Assembly (NCBI GenBank): GCA_009691765.1
Contig: SIAO01000001.1
Coordinates: 1-64,000 of the forward strand
From: Planctomycetota bacterium
Lineage (GTDB): Bacteria; Planctomycetota; GCA-002687715
Length of the DNA stretch: 64,000 nt
Direction: 5' to 3'
Shown: piece after piece, positions 61,231 to 64,000 of the stretch
Layout: every line of letters begins with the position of its first letter
Position numbering within the stretch: position 1 is the first letter of the stretch
Notes under the pieces: model-generated
What the model was told of the DNA's origin: nothing
Databases searched by the model: none
The model's input: only the letters and a program-made list of their open reading frames with translations
Program-made: the position numbers and the translations under genes

Positions 61231-64000
61231 ACTCTGTGGGCGACAACTTTCCAGAGGTCGCCGGTTTTCGCCTACTTGAAGAGATCGGGCGTGGTGCTGG
61301 TAGTCGTGTGTTCCGCGCAGTGCAGGCGGGAGTCGAACGTGTTGTCGCTTTGAAAGTTGTTCCCTGTGCCAATAGCGCAACGGCGGAGCGGCTCGCACGT
61401 GAGGCACGCACCATTGCTGCAGTGAGTCACCCGGCGCTTGTGCGGGTTTATTCAGCTGGGTCGGCGCCGGGAATCTGTTGGCTCGCCATGGAGTACATCC
61501 CGGGAGAGACATTGCAGCAGCGGATGGAGCGCGGCGCGATGCCGTGGCCTGAATTGTTGGCACTGCTCACTCCAGTGCTCGAAGGGCTGCAGTTGTTGCA
61601 CGCGCGCGGCGTGGTGCACCGCGACATCAAGCCTGGGAATATTTTCGTTGACCATGAAGGTCACGCGCACCTCGGTGACTTCGGTTTGGCACGTGCTGCT
61701 GAAGACCCTAGGATCACAGTGGAGTCGGGCACTCTCGGAACACCGCTCTACATGGCCCCTGAACAGGCGCGCCGCCCCGCGGACGTTGATGCTCGTGCTG
61801 ATGTCTTTGCAACGGCTGTCACGATTCATGCTCTGTTGCACGGTCGTCCAGCGTTTGAAGCTGGCAGCATCGCCGCTGTGATCGCACGTGTCTTGAGTGA
61901 ACCGTTGCCGCTGCTGGAAAACGCTTTGCAGCTACCGCGTGGTTTTGATGCGCTCTTGGCGGACGCTTCCGCTAAGAATCCGGCACAGCGCCCTGCTGAT
62001 GCCGGGGCATTCCTCGTTGCACTCCAACGGCTTGCCACAGCACCTGGGCCGCGTTTGCACAGGCTTCGCGTCCTCAAGGCCGTCTTGAGCGTGAGCGTGC
62101 TGCTGGGTGTTCCTGTGTGGTGGATGCTGCGGACAACAGAGGACGAAAACGTTGCGGTCATGCCGACCTTTGAAACCGTGATGAAGGACTCGATGTCACC
62201 GTCAGTCGTGCCAACAAATGTGCTCCAACCGGACAACGCTGCATCGGAAGAGGAGCAGCGTGCACAGTTGGAAACTGCGGAACGTAACGCAGCGCTGCTG
62301 GAACAGGCGCGGGTGGAGGATGAAGCTCAGAAAGCGGATTTTGTGAAGCGCCTCACGGAAGCGCTGGCGGTTTGCGGAGTCTGTGACGAAATTCTCGTGG
62401 TTGATCGGGCAGGAGCTGAAGCCCTCGTGACGGCATGTGTGTTGGAGCAAGGCGGCGAAGCCACACTTCGTGCCGCTGAGCGCATTGTGGTGGCCGAGGC
62501 GCGGCAGGTGGCCGTCGAACGCTTGGTTGGTACGACGCGAACGGCTTTCGATGCGGCCGTGAGTGCTGCGTTGGCAGCGCGGACGTCGCGTGATTTTGCT
62601 GGAGCCATGGAGATTCTCGCTCAGGCAGGGCTGCGCTTCGGCGCGAAAGTGCCCGGAGCCGAAGAAGATGTGCGTCAGGTGCAGTCTTCGTTGCGCTCGG
62701 AAGAACTGGAACGTACGAAAGCGCTCATGAATGTGCTCGACACGCTCGAAGTGTTGATCGTGCGCAAGGCCGAAGCCCCGGTGCTCACGGCGCAGACGGC
62801 GGTGCTCGCCGCAGCACTCGCAGCCATGCCTCTACGGGCCATCGATCCAGCAAGCTCCTCTGAGTGCACAGATCCCGCGACAGATCTGTTGCGCACGCTC
62901 GCGGTGCTTCCTGAATTGCGCAGCCGCGCAATGGCGCGCTCAGGGGCATTACTGAACAGTGCACAGCCGTTGCGAGTCAGAGGCGAACCACCCCGAGGTC
63001 TGCGCAAGTTGCGCCAAGTGAGCGAAGACTTGTGGGAATTCGAGCGCGAGGTGGATGGCCAACGCAGCAGCATTGCGTGGCGCGACATGGACGCAAGCAC
63101 GCAAGTGGAATTGGCAGGAGTGAAGAGTGATCCAGACGCCGCGCTCTTAATCCTGCTCGGACGCCTTGAAGCTGGCGATGTCAGCACTATCTGGGAATCG
63201 CTCCAAACAGCGAATCCCTCTGTGACACGATTGGCGCAGGTATGGCGCGTGCAGAGTCGGCAGGGTCTTGGGTCTGAGCTTGAAATCGCTGCGGCCGATG
63301 CTTTGACAGCAGCGCGAATCGCAGTTGCTTGCGGGGATTTTGATCAAGCTGTGCAGCACGCGGCACAGGTGAATGCGTTGCGTGCGAAGTCTGGTGGGCG
63401 AGGTGGTGCTGCTTGGCTGACATTGTTGCGCGAGGGGCGGGCGATTAGTGAACGTTGCGCTCCTCTCGCGTCGCGTCTTGCAGAATGGAGAAACTGCGGT
63501 TGGGCAGCCAATGTCGATTGGGACGCGCGCAGCGTGTGTGCAATCCCCGCGGTGGCGAATGGTGCGTTGAGCGTGCCTGTAACTGCTGCGGTCAGCGCTG
63601 CTGGATGCACATTGCTACCTGCAACGGATTTCGACACTGGCGCTGAATTACGTTTGCCTGCTGGCGAGTGGACGCTTGAACTTGGTACTCCGGGGTTCAG
63701 CGGCATGCTGCTGGGGTCATGGGGCTCTGACAGCTTCGTTGCGATTGGTCGCAGTGTTGAACCGCGCGGAGCCAACGGCATCCCGCTTCACGGACTCGAG
63801 CGCGATATCGTGCGCACGCTTCAAGTGCATCGGGCCGTTGCGTTCAAAGCTGCGCTTCGCACGTGGGCCGACGCATGGCCTCAGGCCGTGCCGTTCTCAA
63901 TTCCGGAGCGGCCAGCGTGGCGATTTGAGCGCATTGCAGACGGCAAGCGTCGCATCCAGTGCGGAACGTCCGCACTGGATCTTCCAAGCGACGCACCAAA
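61227..64000 (+). CDS. Membrane Ser/Thr protein kinase (3' end outside window)
   Basis: An open frame from a GTG at 61227 through the window edge, so at least 924 codons. The kinase domain covers residues about 10-270: Gly loop GRGAGSRVF (21-29), ATP lysine Lys43, HRD 131-133 (VVHRDIKPGNIF), DFG 151-153, APE 177-179 in YMAPEQARRP. A probable transmembrane helix lies at about 283-301 (LKAVLSVSVLLGVPVWWML). The rest, more than 600 residues, begins with a coiled-coil-like helix and would be extracytoplasmic. It overlaps the metallopeptidase-like gene as GTGA. Confidence 0.9.
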   Translation, partial: MNSVGDNFPEVAGFRLLEEIGRGAGSRVFRAVQAGVERVVALKVVPCANSATAERLAREARTIAAVSHPALVRVYSAGSAPGICWLAMEYIPGETLQQRMERGAMPWPELLALLTPVLEGLQLLHARGVVHRDIKPGNIFVDHEGHAHLGDFGLARAAEDPRITVESGTLGTPLYMAPEQARRPADVDARADVFATAVTIHALLHGRPAFEAGSIAAVIARVLSEPLPLLENALQLPRGFDALLADASAKNPAQRPADAGAFLVALQRLATAPGPRLHRLRVLKAVLSVSVLLGVPVWWMLRTTEDENVAVMPTFETVMKDSMSPSVVPTNVLQPDNAASEEEQRAQLETAERNAALLEQARVEDEAQKADFVKRLTEALAVCGVCDEILVVDRAGAEALVTACVLEQGGEATLRAAERIVVAEARQVAVERLVGTTRTAFDAAVSAALAARTSRDFAGAMEILAQAGLRFGAKVPGAEEDVRQVQSSLRSEELERTKALMNVLDTLEVLIVRKAEAPVLTAQTAVLAAALAAMPLRAIDPASSSECTDPATDLLRTLAVLPELRSRAMARSGALLNSAQPLRVRGEPPRGLRKLRQVSEDLWEFEREVDGQRSSIAWRDMDASTQVELAGVKSDPDAALLILLGRLEAGDVSTIWESLQTANPSVTRLAQVWRVQSRQGLGSELEIAAADALTAARIAVACGDFDQAVQHAAQVNALRAKSGGRGGAAWLTLLREGRAISERCAPLASRLAEWRNCGWAANVDWDARSVCAIPAVANGALSVPVTAAVSAAGCTLLPATDFDTGAELRLPAGEWTLELGTPGFSGMLLGSWGSDSFVAIGRSVEPRGANGIPLHGLERDIVRTLQVHRAVAFKAALRTWADAWPQAVPFSIPERPAWRFERIADGKRRIQCGTSALDLPSDAP

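Noticed and set aside
62675-63187. A 170-codon minus-strand frame inside the right-edge kinase gene
   Set aside because: The plus-strand kinase frame is continuous from 61227 to the window end with clear motifs at its start; the antisense product is Ser/Arg-rich without motifs.

Overview
The window is a GC-rich, densely coded stretch of a bacterial chromosome with about 50 protein genes. I found no tRNA, rRNA, CRISPR array, insertion sequence or phage gene, and no gene-free stretch longer than about 280 bases. The organism is probably a Gram-negative member of Planctomycetota or a close relative. This is an inference from the presence of LpxK (lipid A synthesis), two Ser/Thr kinases, an FHA-domain transcription activator, many secreted peptidases, paired sortilin-type beta-propellers, thioredoxin-like/HEAT secreted proteins, and a C-terminal domain shared by two secreted proteins. 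No 16S rRNA gene is present to prove it.

Layout, left to right. 1-813: the 3' end of a secreted protein, then a rhodanese. 883-8007 (minus): a tight cluster of S8 protease, PBP4-type D-Ala-D-Ala carboxypeptidase, tRNA-guanine transglycosylase, an RNA-methyltransferase-like protein and an M28 peptidase. 8106-11087 (plus): an EamA transporter and an HDOD-GAF-GGDEF signalling protein. 11088-14465 (minus): a TrpF-like protein lacking its catalytic residues, a peptidoglycan amidase lipoprotein, a Trx/HEAT secreted protein and IF-1. 14576-21465 (plus): two paralogous sortilin-like propellers, an esterase and a small coiled-coil secreted protein.

21504-27780 holds an aerobic benzoyl-CoA (box) cluster: boxD, boxB and boxC on the minus strand and a divergent boxR regulator. 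A cyclophilin lipoprotein sits between boxD and boxB. boxA and a benzoate-CoA ligase are not in the window. The boxC-boxR intergenic region carries a perfect 12-bp palindrome and a second inverted repeat overlapping likely promoter elements. 27793-38808 holds aconitase, RpiA, an EEP phosphatase, an S46 peptidase, a NagB/PIG-L fusion, DUF423, a glycosyltransferase, MazG-like, RsmG and a DUF4920 protein. 38813-43969 holds an M28-PDZ peptidase, a GHL10 glycosidase lipoprotein and an M14-type peptidase.

43979-51816 has a cytosolic Ser/Thr kinase divergent from a plus-strand operon: a membrane-methyltransferase fusion, a single-TM protein, an ImuB-like catalytically degenerate Y-family protein and DnaE2. 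No imuA is seen. 51810-57175 (minus) holds a small zinc-ribbon-like protein, a UMF1-family MFS transporter, a 54-aa membrane microprotein and a heterodimeric ABC exporter, the last three with overlapping or nearly touching ends. 57225-64000 (plus) holds LpxK, followed by an apparently coupled signalling operon: an FHA-GAF-AAA+ sigma-54 activator, a secreted HExxH metallopeptidase-like protein and a membrane Ser/Thr kinase that runs off the right edge. The last three overlap by four bases at each junction. FHA domains read phosphothreonine and the kinase can write it, so this is the best candidate for an undescribed system here, although the activator's Walker B glutamate is replaced by glycine.
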